A stretch of 64,000 nucleotides of DNA from Caldithrix abyssi (GTDB taxonomy: Bacteria > Calditrichota > Calditrichia > Calditrichales > Calditrichaceae), in assembly GCA_011369465.1 (NCBI GenBank), contig DRQG01000072.1:1-64000 (forward strand). Reading direction: 5' to 3'. Numbering within the stretch: position 1 is the stretch's first letter; every line of letters begins with the position of its first letter. The notes under the pieces are model-generated. The model ran no database searches, was not told where the DNA came from, and worked only from the letters and a program-made list of their open reading frames with translations. This document shows positions 53,923-63,501 of this stretch, piece after piece. Position numbers and translations under genes: made by a program.

Positions 53923-54978
53923 ATGAAGTTTATTTTTTCATTTATATTTTTTATGCTGGTTGGCTTTTCTTTTGGGCAGTCTTTCGTTATTTCGCCGCAC
54001 GATACGGCCGGCAGCGGGGAACCCGGCGGTTCATTTGAGCTGGAAGTATATATTATAAATCAAACCGCCGAGCAACGCACCATGCTGGCTACCCGTAAAA
54101 ACGAGCTTTTGCCGGATGAGAACTGGAATACTTCTATGTGTTTTGATGTACAATGTTACCCGCCCTATGTTGATCAAGTCGGTGGAAATATCCCCGCTAA
54201 CGACAGTATGAAATTCTCCATCACTTTCAACACCTCCGATCAGCCCGGTTACGGTGAAGCTCTGGTCGTTTTTGAAGATTACGGCTCGGGTGATAAAGAT
54301 TCGGTTCTGTTTACAATGGAAACGGCCCGGCAGCCCGTTTTTACCATAACTTATAAAGATACCACTGTTCAGGGTATTGCCGGACAGGACCTTGAAGGAA
54401 GCGGATACTTTCATAATATCAGTAACGATTCCATTATAGCGTATGTTTCCCGCATAAGCAACGATATTCCTGAAACCTGGTCTTCCGTTCTGTGTTTCAA
54501 CATCTGCCTGCCGCCCTATCTGGACACCGACTCCACCAAGTTGGGGCCCGGCGACAGCCTGCTGTATAAGCTCACTTTTTTTACCGACAGCGTCGCCGCA
54601 AACGGTTCCGCCACACTAGCGTTTTACGCGGATGCCGGAACGGATACGGTCAAACAGCTTTTTTCTGCCACCACCACGCCCACCGCACTGGAGGACGAGG
54701 ATCCTATTGTTTCCGGAGCCTTCCGTTTGCTGGGCAATTATCCCAATCCTTTCAATCCGGGAACCACCATTCGATATTATCTGCCAAAAGCTGCGCACGT
54801 TCGGATTACCGTATTCGATATTTTAGGTAAAACCGTGGCACAGATTGCGGATGAACGTCAAGCCGCAGGTTATCAGGCCGTATATTTCGACGCAAAGCAC
54901 CTGCCTTCCGGCGCCTATTTTTATCGCGTTCAGGCCGGAAGCTGGATACAAATTCGCAAAATGTTACTGCTTAAATAA
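53923..54978 (+). CDS. Surface protein with two paired-Cys modules and sorting domain, 351 aa
   Basis: A signal peptide (1-18) is followed by two homologous beta modules, each with an aligned WNTSMCFDVQCYPPYVD (Cys73, Cys78) or WSSVLCFNICLPPYLD (Cys191, Cys195) segment. The modules are thus internal repeats with paired cysteines that could form disulfides or bind metal. The C-terminal sorting domain begins LGNYPNPFNPGTTIRY. No family name is known to me. Its position between two thioredoxin-type genes hints that its Cys pairs are their substrate. GAGGT precedes the ATG. Confidence 0.75.
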   Translation: MKFIFSFIFFMLVGFSFGQSFVISPHDTAGSGEPGGSFELEVYIINQTAEQRTMLATRKNELLPDENWNTSMCFDVQCYPPYVDQVGGNIPANDSMKFSITFNTSDQPGYGEALVVFEDYGSGDKDSVLFTMETARQPVFTITYKDTTVQGIAGQDLEGSGYFHNISNDSIIAYVSRISNDIPETWSSVLCFNICLPPYLDTDSTKLGPGDSLLYKLTFFTDSVAANGSATLAFYADAGTDTVKQLFSATTTPTALEDEDPIVSGAFRLLGNYPNPFNPGTTIRYYLPKAAHVRITVFDILGKTVAQIADERQAAGYQAVYFDAKHLPSGAYFYRVQAGSWIQIRKMLLLK

Positions 54979-54992
54979 ATACAGGGAGTCTT

Positions 54993-55481
54993 ATGAAAAA
55001 ACTAATCGGTTTGTTGTTGATTATACCATTTTTACTGCCCGCGCAGGAACTGGAACGCTATAAACTGGATGATGTGGACGGCAACAGTTTCCTCTTCAGG
55101 AAGAACCTCGATCACGACGCCAATATACTTATTTTTTGGGCTACCTGGTGCCTGCCCTGCAAAAAGGAATTCCCTGCCTTGCAGGACTTAAAGGAAAAGT
55201 ATAAAGACAAAGACATTCAGATTATCGCCATCTCTGTTGACTCTCCACGCAGTTTGGCCAAAGTGAAAATGTTTACCAAATCGCACTCATACGATTTCGT
55301 TTACCTGGTGGATCCCAGCGGGGATGTGAGCAATAAACTGCTGGTAAAAGAAGTACCGCATACGATGCTGGCCGATAAAACGGGCAAGGTGATTTACAGC
55401 CTTACCGGCTACCGTAAGGGCGACGAAAAACAGTTGGAAGAAGCGATGTTAAAATTATGGAATACAGAAAAGAAAGAGTAG
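54993..55481 (+). CDS. TlpA/ResA-like thiol-disulfide oxidoreductase, 162 aa
   Basis: A signal peptide (about 1-18) and a thioredoxin domain with CLPC at 53-56 (FWATWCLPCKKEF), plus the VPHTMLADKTGKV cis-Pro region. A periplasmic reductant or isomerase. It starts 14 bases after the surface protein stop with GGGAG before the ATG, and is followed by the outer-membrane gene 12 bases later. Confidence 0.9.
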   Translation: MKKLIGLLLIIPFLLPAQELERYKLDDVDGNSFLFRKNLDHDANILIFWATWCLPCKKEFPALQDLKEKYKDKDIQIIAISVDSPRSLAKVKMFTKSHSYDFVYLVDPSGDVSNKLLVKEVPHTMLADKTGKVIYSLTGYRKGDEKQLEEAMLKLWNTEKKE

Positions 55482-55493
55482 GAAAACCGATAT

Positions 55494-56915
55494 ATGAAAC
55501 GGACGGCGGCGGTCATTCTTGTGCTTTTTTGCGTTCAATGGATTCACGGTCAGATATCTTTTCGCAATCAATTTAAATTTACCAATTGGCAGGACTATGA
55601 TACCGACAAGCTGGCCGGGCCCAATCTGCTTTTGAACTGGGCTGACCTTACGTATCAGCATGATTGGTTTTCCATCGGTTTACGTTACGAGATTAACCTG
55701 CCGCCCGATCCATATATTTTTGAAAATGATACCCTCCTCAATCAATATGACCTGACGTTTCGTTATGCCGAATTTTATTTTAATGATTTTACGGCAACGA
55801 TTGGAACATTTTATACCATCTTCGGCCGCGGTCTGACTCTGCGCACCTACGAAGAACGCAATTTACGTGTGGATAATAACATCGACGGTATCCGTTTTAA
55901 TTATGACGGTTCGTTTGTTCGCGCCCAGGTTTTGGCCGGAAAAATGCGCGATAAATACAACCGCCGGGAGGATACCGTTTACGGCGCCGACGCCGAAATT
56001 AAACCTTTAAACGATTTGACTATCGGCGGCAGTTTTTTACGCCAGAACGAGCCGGGAGACCAATTCAGTCAAATCTGGGCAGCTCGGCTGAAGTATAGTT
56101 ATCAATGGCTGGAATTTTACGGCGAGCTGGTCCGCCCGGACTGGTACGATGCCTATAGCTATTATGCATCCCTCAATGCCGTGCTCGGACAATTTGCCAT
56201 TACCGGCGAGTACAAAGATTATGATCATCTGTCTTTTCGCAATAGCTTTGGCCAGGAATACAACGCTCCGCCGTCCCTGTCCCGCGAACATACCTTTACC
56301 TACCTGAACCGTCATCCTCACGCGCTTAATCTGGATGACGAGGTAGGTTACCAAGTTGAAGTGAACTGGTTTCCCAGTGACGAGTGGGAGATTATTTTGA
56401 ATCACAGCCGCACCGATATGCACAGCGGCGTAACCGCTTTTAAGGAATATTATGCCGATGTGCATAATTATTTTAACGCCGATCTGGAATGGCGCGTGGC
56501 CGGAGCTTTAACATACGATCTGACCACCAATACCGATAATATTACGCCGATTGCAGAAGTGTATATGAATGTGAACGAATTGGATCAGATTCACCTCAGT
56601 TTTCAGCATCAACACACCAAAAACCTCAGCGATTTAAGTGAGTATGATAACAATATGCTCATTGTGGAGTTTACCCGCTCGCCCTGGCTTAATGTGGCGA
56701 TTGTCGGTGAGGAGACCAATCAACATTTGCTGACTAACGTAAATATGGACAAACACACCTGGCTGTATGCCACGGCCACCTTTACATTCTGGAATAACCA
56801 GCAGGTAAGTGTGCTGTACGGTTCGCGCAGGGAAGGGTTTGTTTGTGTGGGCGGCATCTGCCGTTACGAACCGGAGTTTCAGGGTCTGGAACTAAAGTTT
56901 ACGATGAGACTGTAA
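55494..56915 (+). CDS. DUF6029-like outer-membrane beta-barrel protein, 473 aa
   Basis: A signal peptide (1-18) followed by a sequence of alternating aromatic and polar residues with no hydrophobic helices, ending in LELKFTMRL (a terminal aromatic/hydrophobic strand suited to BAM insertion). The FRNQFKFTNWQDYDTDKLAG and RLRGLTLRTYEERNLRVDNNIDG-type stretches resemble the DUF6029 family of exported proteins. It is the last gene of the cassette. It may be a porin or anchor for the exported redox proteins; this is inference. Confidence 0.7.
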   Translation: MKRTAAVILVLFCVQWIHGQISFRNQFKFTNWQDYDTDKLAGPNLLLNWADLTYQHDWFSIGLRYEINLPPDPYIFENDTLLNQYDLTFRYAEFYFNDFTATIGTFYTIFGRGLTLRTYEERNLRVDNNIDGIRFNYDGSFVRAQVLAGKMRDKYNRREDTVYGADAEIKPLNDLTIGGSFLRQNEPGDQFSQIWAARLKYSYQWLEFYGELVRPDWYDAYSYYASLNAVLGQFAITGEYKDYDHLSFRNSFGQEYNAPPSLSREHTFTYLNRHPHALNLDDEVGYQVEVNWFPSDEWEIILNHSRTDMHSGVTAFKEYYADVHNYFNADLEWRVAGALTYDLTTNTDNITPIAEVYMNVNELDQIHLSFQHQHTKNLSDLSEYDNNMLIVEFTRSPWLNVAIVGEETNQHLLTNVNMDKHTWLYATATFTFWNNQQVSVLYGSRREGFVCVGGICRYEPEFQGLELKFTMRL

Positions 56916-56917
56916 CG

Positions 56918-57062
56918 CTTGTAACACAACATTTATGTTGTGTACCATTTATTCCCGATATATGTTCACAACTGTAACACAACATTTTTGTTGTGCCCGT
57001 TCATCCCTGGTATTTGTTCACAACCGAAATGTTGTGCGCCGCCAGCGCGACATAAATGTCGC
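56918..57062. repeat. Tandem hairpin repeats in a convergent spacer
   Basis: Two imperfect copies of a 52-base unit (56920-56971 and 56973-57024), each with a TAACACAACA-type palindrome: ACACAACAT-TT-ATGTTGTGT (56924-56943) and CACAACA-TTTT-TGTTGTG (56978-56995). A third, GCGCGACAT-AA-ATGTCGCGT (57045-57064), overlaps the stop codon of the GHL10 gene. They could end transcription from both sides. Confidence 0.75.
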
Positions 57063-57063
57063 G

Positions 57064-59940
57064 TTACTTTAGAAATACCATCCGTCTTATTTGTACATTT
57101 TTTCCCGCTTTAAGACGATAGACGTACACACCGCTGGCCACCAGCTGTCCCGCATCGTTTCGTCCGTTCCATACCGTTTCATAGGTTCCTGCCGATAGAT
57201 GCGCAGCGACCAGAGTACGCACTTTCTGTCCAAGGCTGTTGTAAATAATCAGTTGTACTTCCTCCCCCTTCGGAAGCTGGTAACGGATGGTTGTACTCGG
57301 ATTAAAGGGATTGGGATAATTCTGGTATAATTCAAACGAGAGAGGCGCTTTTGCATCGATCGATTTAATATCGGTAATTTTGCCTTCAAAAAAGTCGAAG
57401 GCCATGCTCATAAATTCAATTCGTTTATCTTCCGGATAAATGGTCTCAAAAGGCACCGCCAGATATATGAGTTTTCCTTTGGCCTGGCCGTCCGGAAACA
57501 GGCCTTCAAATACAATACCGGCAATATTGCTGCCTGAGGGCGCGTTTTTATATTTCAGGATATTTTCCGCCCCGTTAATAGCTTCAATGGCGTCCGGCCA
57601 GTCCACATCAATTGTTCCGTGTTTTCCGTTATCAAAACTGAAATCGGACATATCGGCAAATAAACCGTTACTGAGCGCCTGACAGGTGTAATACGTACTT
57701 TGCTGTCCGCCGGGAGCGTCGTCCTTATATCTGGCCTTTAAAAATTTCTGGTAAAAATCAATATCGCTGTTGGAAGAGCTTCCGCTTCGGCCCAAATCCC
57801 AGCCGATTTCCGATCCGGAAACAAATAATCTTCCGCCATTGCGTAAAAACGATTTCACCCTGCTTTGTTCGGCTGAACTAAAGGTTTCGTCCGCTGTGCT
57901 TTCATCGCCTAAAATCCAGATAACCGTTTTATAATCATTGAGCGCTATTTTATCTTTGATCACGCTTTCGTTCATGGTGTAGGAAAAGCCGTAACCCCGT
58001 TCCCGAAGCGGTTTGGCATAATAGCGGATATAATCGAACCGTTCGTTTGTACCGCGGTCAAATCCGTTTACAACGAGTACCTTAGTGGCCGAATCGGATG
58101 GTACGCCGGCATACAGTCGTTCGTTATATGGCGAAAGACCGCCCTGATTATAAGCGCAAATTTTAAAATAATAGGCCCGGCCTGCAGACAATCCATTTAT
58201 CGCTATCTCCGGATACGTGGTTCGAACCGTATCCGTAAAATGCGTTCCGTCTGTACTGACCAGAACCTGGTAACCCGTTGCCTGTTCAACCGTATCGCAA
58301 AGTATGGTTAGAGAAGAATCGTTTTCACTAAGCACGCGTACATATTGCGGCGCCGCTGAGGGTGGTTTGATAAACATGGGGATGGAATCGCTTTCCACCA
58401 CATTGGATATATCCGAAATAATCTGGTAGCGATCATACATCAACGCAAAATAACGATAGGTGCCTTCAAAATAATCACCTGTCCAATAAGAATCGGTAAA
58501 GGTGTGTTCATCCCTGCCAAAATGGATATCCACAATTTCATCGGAAGCAATGCTGAGAATACTGTCCGGCGATCGATAAATGGCAAACCAATAGTCTTTA
58601 TCCAAAGAAACCGGCGGAGAGACGGATATATCGTTATGCATATCATCCACTTTTGTTAAAGCGATTGTAGGCGCGGGTGGAATGGAATCGGGATTGTCGT
58701 AGATAGACCGCACTCTGGCTTTTCCGGCAAAAAACGTTTCCGCCGGTTCTGCCCAATAGTTGTGCTTGTCCCAGCTGGCGTAACTGAAAAACTGGAATCC
58801 GTCCACCCAGGAAAGGGTGCGTACTTTATTCACAATATCGGCGTGGTTGTTCCAATAGCCCAATTCATCCAGCATATAAGACCCCGGCCCGTTGGAATAT
58901 AGTCGCCCGGCATCGATGCCCTCCTGTATATACGGTTTCCAGTCATCCTGCAGTTCTTCTTTCATGGAATTTCCGGTGTACCAGTGATAGTGCATCGGCG
59001 TCAACTGGTCGATATATCCTTTGTTAAACCAGAGGGCGGCATCCTGAAATACGATATAGTAACCGTTCCAGCCGGAGGTGCCGCCTTTTTTGTATTTGCC
59101 CAGGGCCGCCGGCGAAAGGCGCACCCAGGGTTTGACCGCTTTTATGGAATCCTGCAGCGTACGCACAAATTCGGTTACGCTCCAGCGCCGCCAATCATCC
59201 CAGGATGAAAACCCGTCCGGAATACCGCCGCTGGCGGGATGTTCCACATCATAAATATAACGTTTTGTTCCGGTTGTTTTACTCAAGCGGTTTAGCTTTT
59301 CCTCGCTTATCATGCCGTCCAGTTTGCTGATTTGCTCTACTTCGCTGACCGCTTTTTGCATATCGTCTTCATCGTATTCATTCCAACGGATATAATCCAA
59401 ATGCAGACCATCAATATCATAATTACGCACAATTTCCATGGCTACCTGTACCGTGTAATCCCGAACGGCCTGCAAGCCCGGCGAGGCGCTTCTGTATTTG
59501 GGCATAAATTCGCCGTCTTCATTGGTACAAATCCATTCCGGATGTTCGGCGGCAATGGTGCCGTCATGCGTGGAAGAGGTTTGGAATACGTTAAACCAGG
59601 CGTGGAGCTCTATTCCGCGTTTATGCGCTTCCTGTATGGCATAGGCCAGAGGATCGTATCCCGGATATTCATATCCTGCATAGTAACCCCACGGTTCATA
59701 CGAGGAGTTGTAATAGGCTGTGCCGCTCTGCCTGGCTTGCCAGAGCACGGCATTTATGTTGGCTGCTTTTAAATTATCAAGAATTTTACGCACATTGGCC
59801 ATATTTTCCGAAGCCGATTTGTAACGGTTTATGTGTTCCCAGGTTACCACCCAGATAGCGCGGAATTCTTCGCTGTTTTTAGCCAGTGATATTTGGACGA
59901 GCATTAAGACAGCAAGAAAGAAATTGACCTTTTTTTTCAT
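57064..59940 (-). CDS. Exported GHL10 (DigH/YddW-like) glycoside hydrolase, 958 aa
   Basis: Signal peptide 1-20. The GHL10 (DUF187) barrel starts EEFRAIWVVTWEHINRY and has the core NYDIDGLHLDYIRW (about 173-186). The best studied relative, E. coli DigH/YddW, cuts glycan strands from which the stem peptides have been removed. A fibronectin type III domain follows (about 535-620), then a GATase-like domain (VLVVNGFDRGTNER ... FVSGSEIGWDLGR), and a sorting domain (YPNPFNPSTTIRY ... VQIRRMVFLK). It lies downstream of the amidase gene on the same strand. Confidence 0.88.
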   Translation of the reverse strand: MKKKVNFFLAVLMLVQISLAKNSEEFRAIWVVTWEHINRYKSASENMANVRKILDNLKAANINAVLWQARQSGTAYYNSSYEPWGYYAGYEYPGYDPLAYAIQEAHKRGIELHAWFNVFQTSSTHDGTIAAEHPEWICTNEDGEFMPKYRSASPGLQAVRDYTVQVAMEIVRNYDIDGLHLDYIRWNEYDEDDMQKAVSEVEQISKLDGMISEEKLNRLSKTTGTKRYIYDVEHPASGGIPDGFSSWDDWRRWSVTEFVRTLQDSIKAVKPWVRLSPAALGKYKKGGTSGWNGYYIVFQDAALWFNKGYIDQLTPMHYHWYTGNSMKEELQDDWKPYIQEGIDAGRLYSNGPGSYMLDELGYWNNHADIVNKVRTLSWVDGFQFFSYASWDKHNYWAEPAETFFAGKARVRSIYDNPDSIPPAPTIALTKVDDMHNDISVSPPVSLDKDYWFAIYRSPDSILSIASDEIVDIHFGRDEHTFTDSYWTGDYFEGTYRYFALMYDRYQIISDISNVVESDSIPMFIKPPSAAPQYVRVLSENDSSLTILCDTVEQATGYQVLVSTDGTHFTDTVRTTYPEIAINGLSAGRAYYFKICAYNQGGLSPYNERLYAGVPSDSATKVLVVNGFDRGTNERFDYIRYYAKPLRERGYGFSYTMNESVIKDKIALNDYKTVIWILGDESTADETFSSAEQSRVKSFLRNGGRLFVSGSEIGWDLGRSGSSSNSDIDFYQKFLKARYKDDAPGGQQSTYYTCQALSNGLFADMSDFSFDNGKHGTIDVDWPDAIEAINGAENILKYKNAPSGSNIAGIVFEGLFPDGQAKGKLIYLAVPFETIYPEDKRIEFMSMAFDFFEGKITDIKSIDAKAPLSFELYQNYPNPFNPSTTIRYQLPKGEEVQLIIYNSLGQKVRTLVAAHLSAGTYETVWNGRNDAGQLVASGVYVYRLKAGKNVQIRRMVFLK

Positions 59941-59968
59941 ATTCTTATCTTTTTTATTCGTTTAAGAA

Positions 59969-62488
59969 TTATTTTGTTAATATCATCTTCCCGGTTTGAT
60001 GATATGCCCCGGCGCGCATGGTATATATATAAACACCGGAAGGCAGATGAGTGCCGTCAAAACGAATGGAGTAACGGCCGGCGTTACGGACTTCATTCAC
60101 CAGCGTACGAACATGTTCGCCAAGAATATTGTAAACATCTATCTGTACTTGTTCTCTTTTCGGTAGTGCAAAACGGATTTGAGTGACCGGATTAAACGGA
60201 TTGGGGAAATTCTGGCTTAACTCATATTGTACAGGCACACTTTGATCCTTTTCCGTAATTGCCACCGGAACCGCCTCTTTTTTCACCACGCGCAAATCAT
60301 CAAAATATATGGTTCCCGTAAGCGAAGCACCGGCTACGTGGGTTAGTTGAAAACTGTCGATACGCAGCGTTCCGTCGAGATTCCCGTCACCCAACCATTC
60401 GCCGGTGCCGTCATTGACCATATCCCAGGAAACCAGTTTCCATCCGATCCAATCAATCGTGATCCATGGGCTTACTTCGTGGTAGGACCCACTGGTGGCA
60501 GGCAGACGATCATCTACGGCAAAGCGGAACTGATTGCCGCTGCCATCGCCAAATACATAAACCTGCAGAATATTGTTTTTATCAAATTGTACACTACGGG
60601 GCGCTCCGCCGGATAGATATTCCCGAATCAACCATTGCTCCGCATTTCCGTCCCAACCGTAATCCAGTTTCATCGCTTTTGTACTTTGAGTCAGCACATT
60701 GGTGATATCCGTAGCGGTAAACATTTTTGTATCTTCCGTATGCCCTGTCGTGCTCCCGCTTTGGGATGGCTGCCACCAGTTGCCTGTTCCACCTTCAAAG
60801 TTATCAATAACAGATCCGACAAAATTATATTCTCCGGTACGGAATGTGATGGAATTATAGTCGCTAACCTCATTGCCCAACAGGTCTTTTAAACCCGGAT
60901 AAATTCGCATTATGTAAATATTATCCGCAAATAAACCCGCCTGCGGAACAACGTTTATTACGGTTTCGTCTCCCACATCATATTGTAACAAATCCACGGG
61001 GACAATAGATTTATCGGTAAACCGTTCTAATTTAAACACATCCTCCGTAACCGAGGCCGAATCGATGCGTTCGTTATATCGGATGCTGATAATGGGCTCA
61101 CGTTCCACTTGCTGCTGGTTCTCAGCAGGATATTTTGCGATGATTTCCGGTGGAATCTGATCATGCCCGGTCCTAAAGCTGAGCTGAAATGTATCGCCCG
61201 GTGCACCGTCTCCGTTTGCATCCAGCAAATGTCCGTATTTATCGCTCACATGGCCCGGAATGGTGATGGTGTATTCGGTTTCAAATAATAGTGAATCGGT
61301 GCGAATATACAGTTCTCTCGAGCTGTTTTTCCACACCAGCTTGTGGGCAAACATGGGTTCTATAACCAGCGATGTATCCACCGATTCTTCATTCATCGGC
61401 CGGCTGAATTTAATTGTGATGTCGTTCAATACGGAAAAGGCTGTATCCCCCTGTACAGGTGTTGTGCTTACGATTGTGGGGGGAATGGTGGAAACAAGAT
61501 AGAAATCTTTAAACGTAAAAAAGTCGTCACGCACAGCTATCGTTGCGGTATCGGGATAAAAATTTTCCGCGCTAACGATAATGGTTATAGAGTCATTTAC
61601 CGGTTCCACGTCTTCTATATAATAAAATCCATTGCTCAACTGGTCCGGGTCGTTACTGTATTTATAAAACAGGCTCTCGTATGTATCCGTTATGTATGTT
61701 TGGCCGTCTATGGTAATCTGCGCACCGTTGATGGGTTTACCGCCTTCTTTATTTTTGACGATACCCGAGGCGATTCGTACCGGCGGCCGGTCTATTCCAT
61801 GCAAATCGAGAATGCTCCAAAACATGGTACGGGCTTCCAGACGTTTCCAGTCGGCATTCATATTGAGGGTATTTTGGGTCGGATTGGTGTGATACCCTGC
61901 TTCGCTGAGTTCCGACGGCATATTTGTAGTGCGGTTTACATGTAAATAAGGCCCGCCGGAAGTAGCGCAATAATCGCTCCAGGTGTAAAAACTGCAGTCT
62001 CCTATGGAACCCCGTGTACTTATACGCATGCCATTGGTTAACAGGTTTATCATGATATCGGAAAGCGCTTTGCCGCCTTTTGGATTTTTTTCATCACCGT
62101 TGTAATACTGGCCCCACAGCAAAAGTGTGCTGTTCCGGTCGGCAGAGCCGGCATCGCTATGAATGGAATGATACCATGCAGCGCCTAAAGAATTGGCCTG
62201 ATCGGTACGTTGACTTAGGGACACATACTGCTGATCGTTGGTTCGACAAATGTAAGCCGTATCGATATCCGTTTCCGAAAGAAGCATTTGTCGTAAGGCC
62301 AAACCCACGCCCAGATTTTTTTCGGCCTCCGAATAGTTGTATATGCCCATGTTTTCTTTTTGGCTATGACCCGGATCAAGATAGATATTCCAGCCGCTTA
62401 ATCCCTGAATTTGTGCATTGACATTAGAAACAAAAAAAAGATTTGCCGCAATCAGCAGAAAATAAGATATATTTATACTTTTCATCAT
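59969..62488 (-). CDS. Exported N-acetylmuramoyl-L-alanine amidase with CBM-like and sorting domains, 839 aa
   Basis: Splits the bond between MurNAc and the stem peptide. The Amidase_3 domain (about 30-230) keeps the zinc site: His41 (IYLDPGH), a Glu in the EAEKN segment (54-56), His110 (SIHSDA), and catalytic Glu196 (PSELSEAGYH). Then a carboxypeptidase-like domain, two Big_5-type domains (TTPVQGDTAFSVLNDITIKFSRPMNEESVD, then a second), a carbohydrate-binding-like domain (about 565-745, IDNFEGGTGNW ... IYFDDLRVV), and a sorting domain (SQNFPNPFNPVTQIRF). It overlaps the upstream PD40 gene by 4 bases and feeds the GHL10 gene downstream. Confidence 0.9.
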   Translation of the reverse strand: MMKSINISYFLLIAANLFFVSNVNAQIQGLSGWNIYLDPGHSQKENMGIYNYSEAEKNLGVGLALRQMLLSETDIDTAYICRTNDQQYVSLSQRTDQANSLGAAWYHSIHSDAGSADRNSTLLLWGQYYNGDEKNPKGGKALSDIMINLLTNGMRISTRGSIGDCSFYTWSDYCATSGGPYLHVNRTTNMPSELSEAGYHTNPTQNTLNMNADWKRLEARTMFWSILDLHGIDRPPVRIASGIVKNKEGGKPINGAQITIDGQTYITDTYESLFYKYSNDPDQLSNGFYYIEDVEPVNDSITIIVSAENFYPDTATIAVRDDFFTFKDFYLVSTIPPTIVSTTPVQGDTAFSVLNDITIKFSRPMNEESVDTSLVIEPMFAHKLVWKNSSRELYIRTDSLLFETEYTITIPGHVSDKYGHLLDANGDGAPGDTFQLSFRTGHDQIPPEIIAKYPAENQQQVEREPIISIRYNERIDSASVTEDVFKLERFTDKSIVPVDLLQYDVGDETVINVVPQAGLFADNIYIMRIYPGLKDLLGNEVSDYNSITFRTGEYNFVGSVIDNFEGGTGNWWQPSQSGSTTGHTEDTKMFTATDITNVLTQSTKAMKLDYGWDGNAEQWLIREYLSGGAPRSVQFDKNNILQVYVFGDGSGNQFRFAVDDRLPATSGSYHEVSPWITIDWIGWKLVSWDMVNDGTGEWLGDGNLDGTLRIDSFQLTHVAGASLTGTIYFDDLRVVKKEAVPVAITEKDQSVPVQYELSQNFPNPFNPVTQIRFALPKREQVQIDVYNILGEHVRTLVNEVRNAGRYSIRFDGTHLPSGVYIYTMRAGAYHQTGKMILTK

Positions 62489-63426
62489 TTGCTTTCCAGT
62501 TCTATTATGTAAATCGATCCTGCTCTATAGTCGTCATAAGCTATTTTTTTCCCATCGGGCGACCAATGGGGATTCATTTCCAGTCTGTCATCGCTGCCGG
62601 TTATATTTTGCTTTTCGTTACCGTACACACTCACAACATAAATATCCGATGCAGTGTAGTCATGGCCGTTATCTTCCGTTAGCATATATACAATGTATTT
62701 ACTATCCGGCGACCATTGCGGGCGGTAACCCCTGCCCAGGTCCCGCACATTTGTTCCGGTAACATCCATCACATACATATTGCCGCCCATAAGTTCAAAA
62801 GCTATTTTTTTCTGATCCGGTGAAAGAACCACGTTGAGGTAGCCACCTTTTCTCAGAGGATCTTGCAATACAACCTTATCTTTATCCGGTCGATAAACGG
62901 CAATATAACCGTTTTTTATAAACACAATCGTATGTTCATTTATTTTGTTTACATTGTCCTTTACCTTAATGGAAGCCAGCTTTTGTCCATCAAAATAAGA
63001 AAGCATTCCATCGTTTTGCCATTGAGGTGTCCCGGGGAGCTGTCTGGAAAAAGAGGTTAACATCTTTTTGGATGGCCCGTTTATTTCAAGCAATTCCACC
63101 GCATTGAAGCGTAAGAAATTTTCATACCGGGCCACGCGTGTTGCAATCTGATCGGAAGCAGGCGACCAGCGAAAATCAAATCCTGCGGCCGGTTCGTTTG
63201 TAAGCTGACGAATATTTGCACCGTTGCTGTCGGCCACCCATAAACCTTTATAATTGGATGAAGTAAAGGCGATCAGGGTGCCGTCCGGCGACCAGCGGGG
63301 CTGCATAAACCCGCTTTCATCCGTACCGATTCTTTGTTTAGGAGGCGATTTGAGATGAAAAAGCTCCTGTGCAAACAGGAGCGAAGCTAACGAGAGACTT
63401 AGAAGCAATATCTTTTTTACATCCAT
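62485..63426 (-). CDS. Exported PD40/TolB-like beta-propeller protein, 313 aa
   Basis: A signal peptide (1-19) followed by six or so WD40-like/PD40 blades, each with a PRWSPDGTLIAFTSS-type unit (FRWSPASDQIATR, VLSPDQKKIAFEL, PQWSPDSKYIVYML, PHWSPDGKKIAYDDY). It works as a protein or glycan contact platform in the periplasm. Its 3' end overlaps the amidase gene by 4 bases (translational coupling), so it is presumably part of the same wall-degrading unit. Confidence 0.88.
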   Translation of the reverse strand: MDVKKILLLSLSLASLLFAQELFHLKSPPKQRIGTDESGFMQPRWSPDGTLIAFTSSNYKGLWVADSNGANIRQLTNEPAAGFDFRWSPASDQIATRVARYENFLRFNAVELLEINGPSKKMLTSFSRQLPGTPQWQNDGMLSYFDGQKLASIKVKDNVNKINEHTIVFIKNGYIAVYRPDKDKVVLQDPLRKGGYLNVVLSPDQKKIAFELMGGNMYVMDVTGTNVRDLGRGYRPQWSPDSKYIVYMLTEDNGHDYTASDIYVVSVYGNEKQNITGSDDRLEMNPHWSPDGKKIAYDDYRAGSIYIIELESK

Positions 63427-63501
63427 GTTTTTATCCCATCATTTAAATAGTAAATTCGCTTAATACGATTAAATTATATTTTTTTTCAATGTACCTTTCG
63501 C

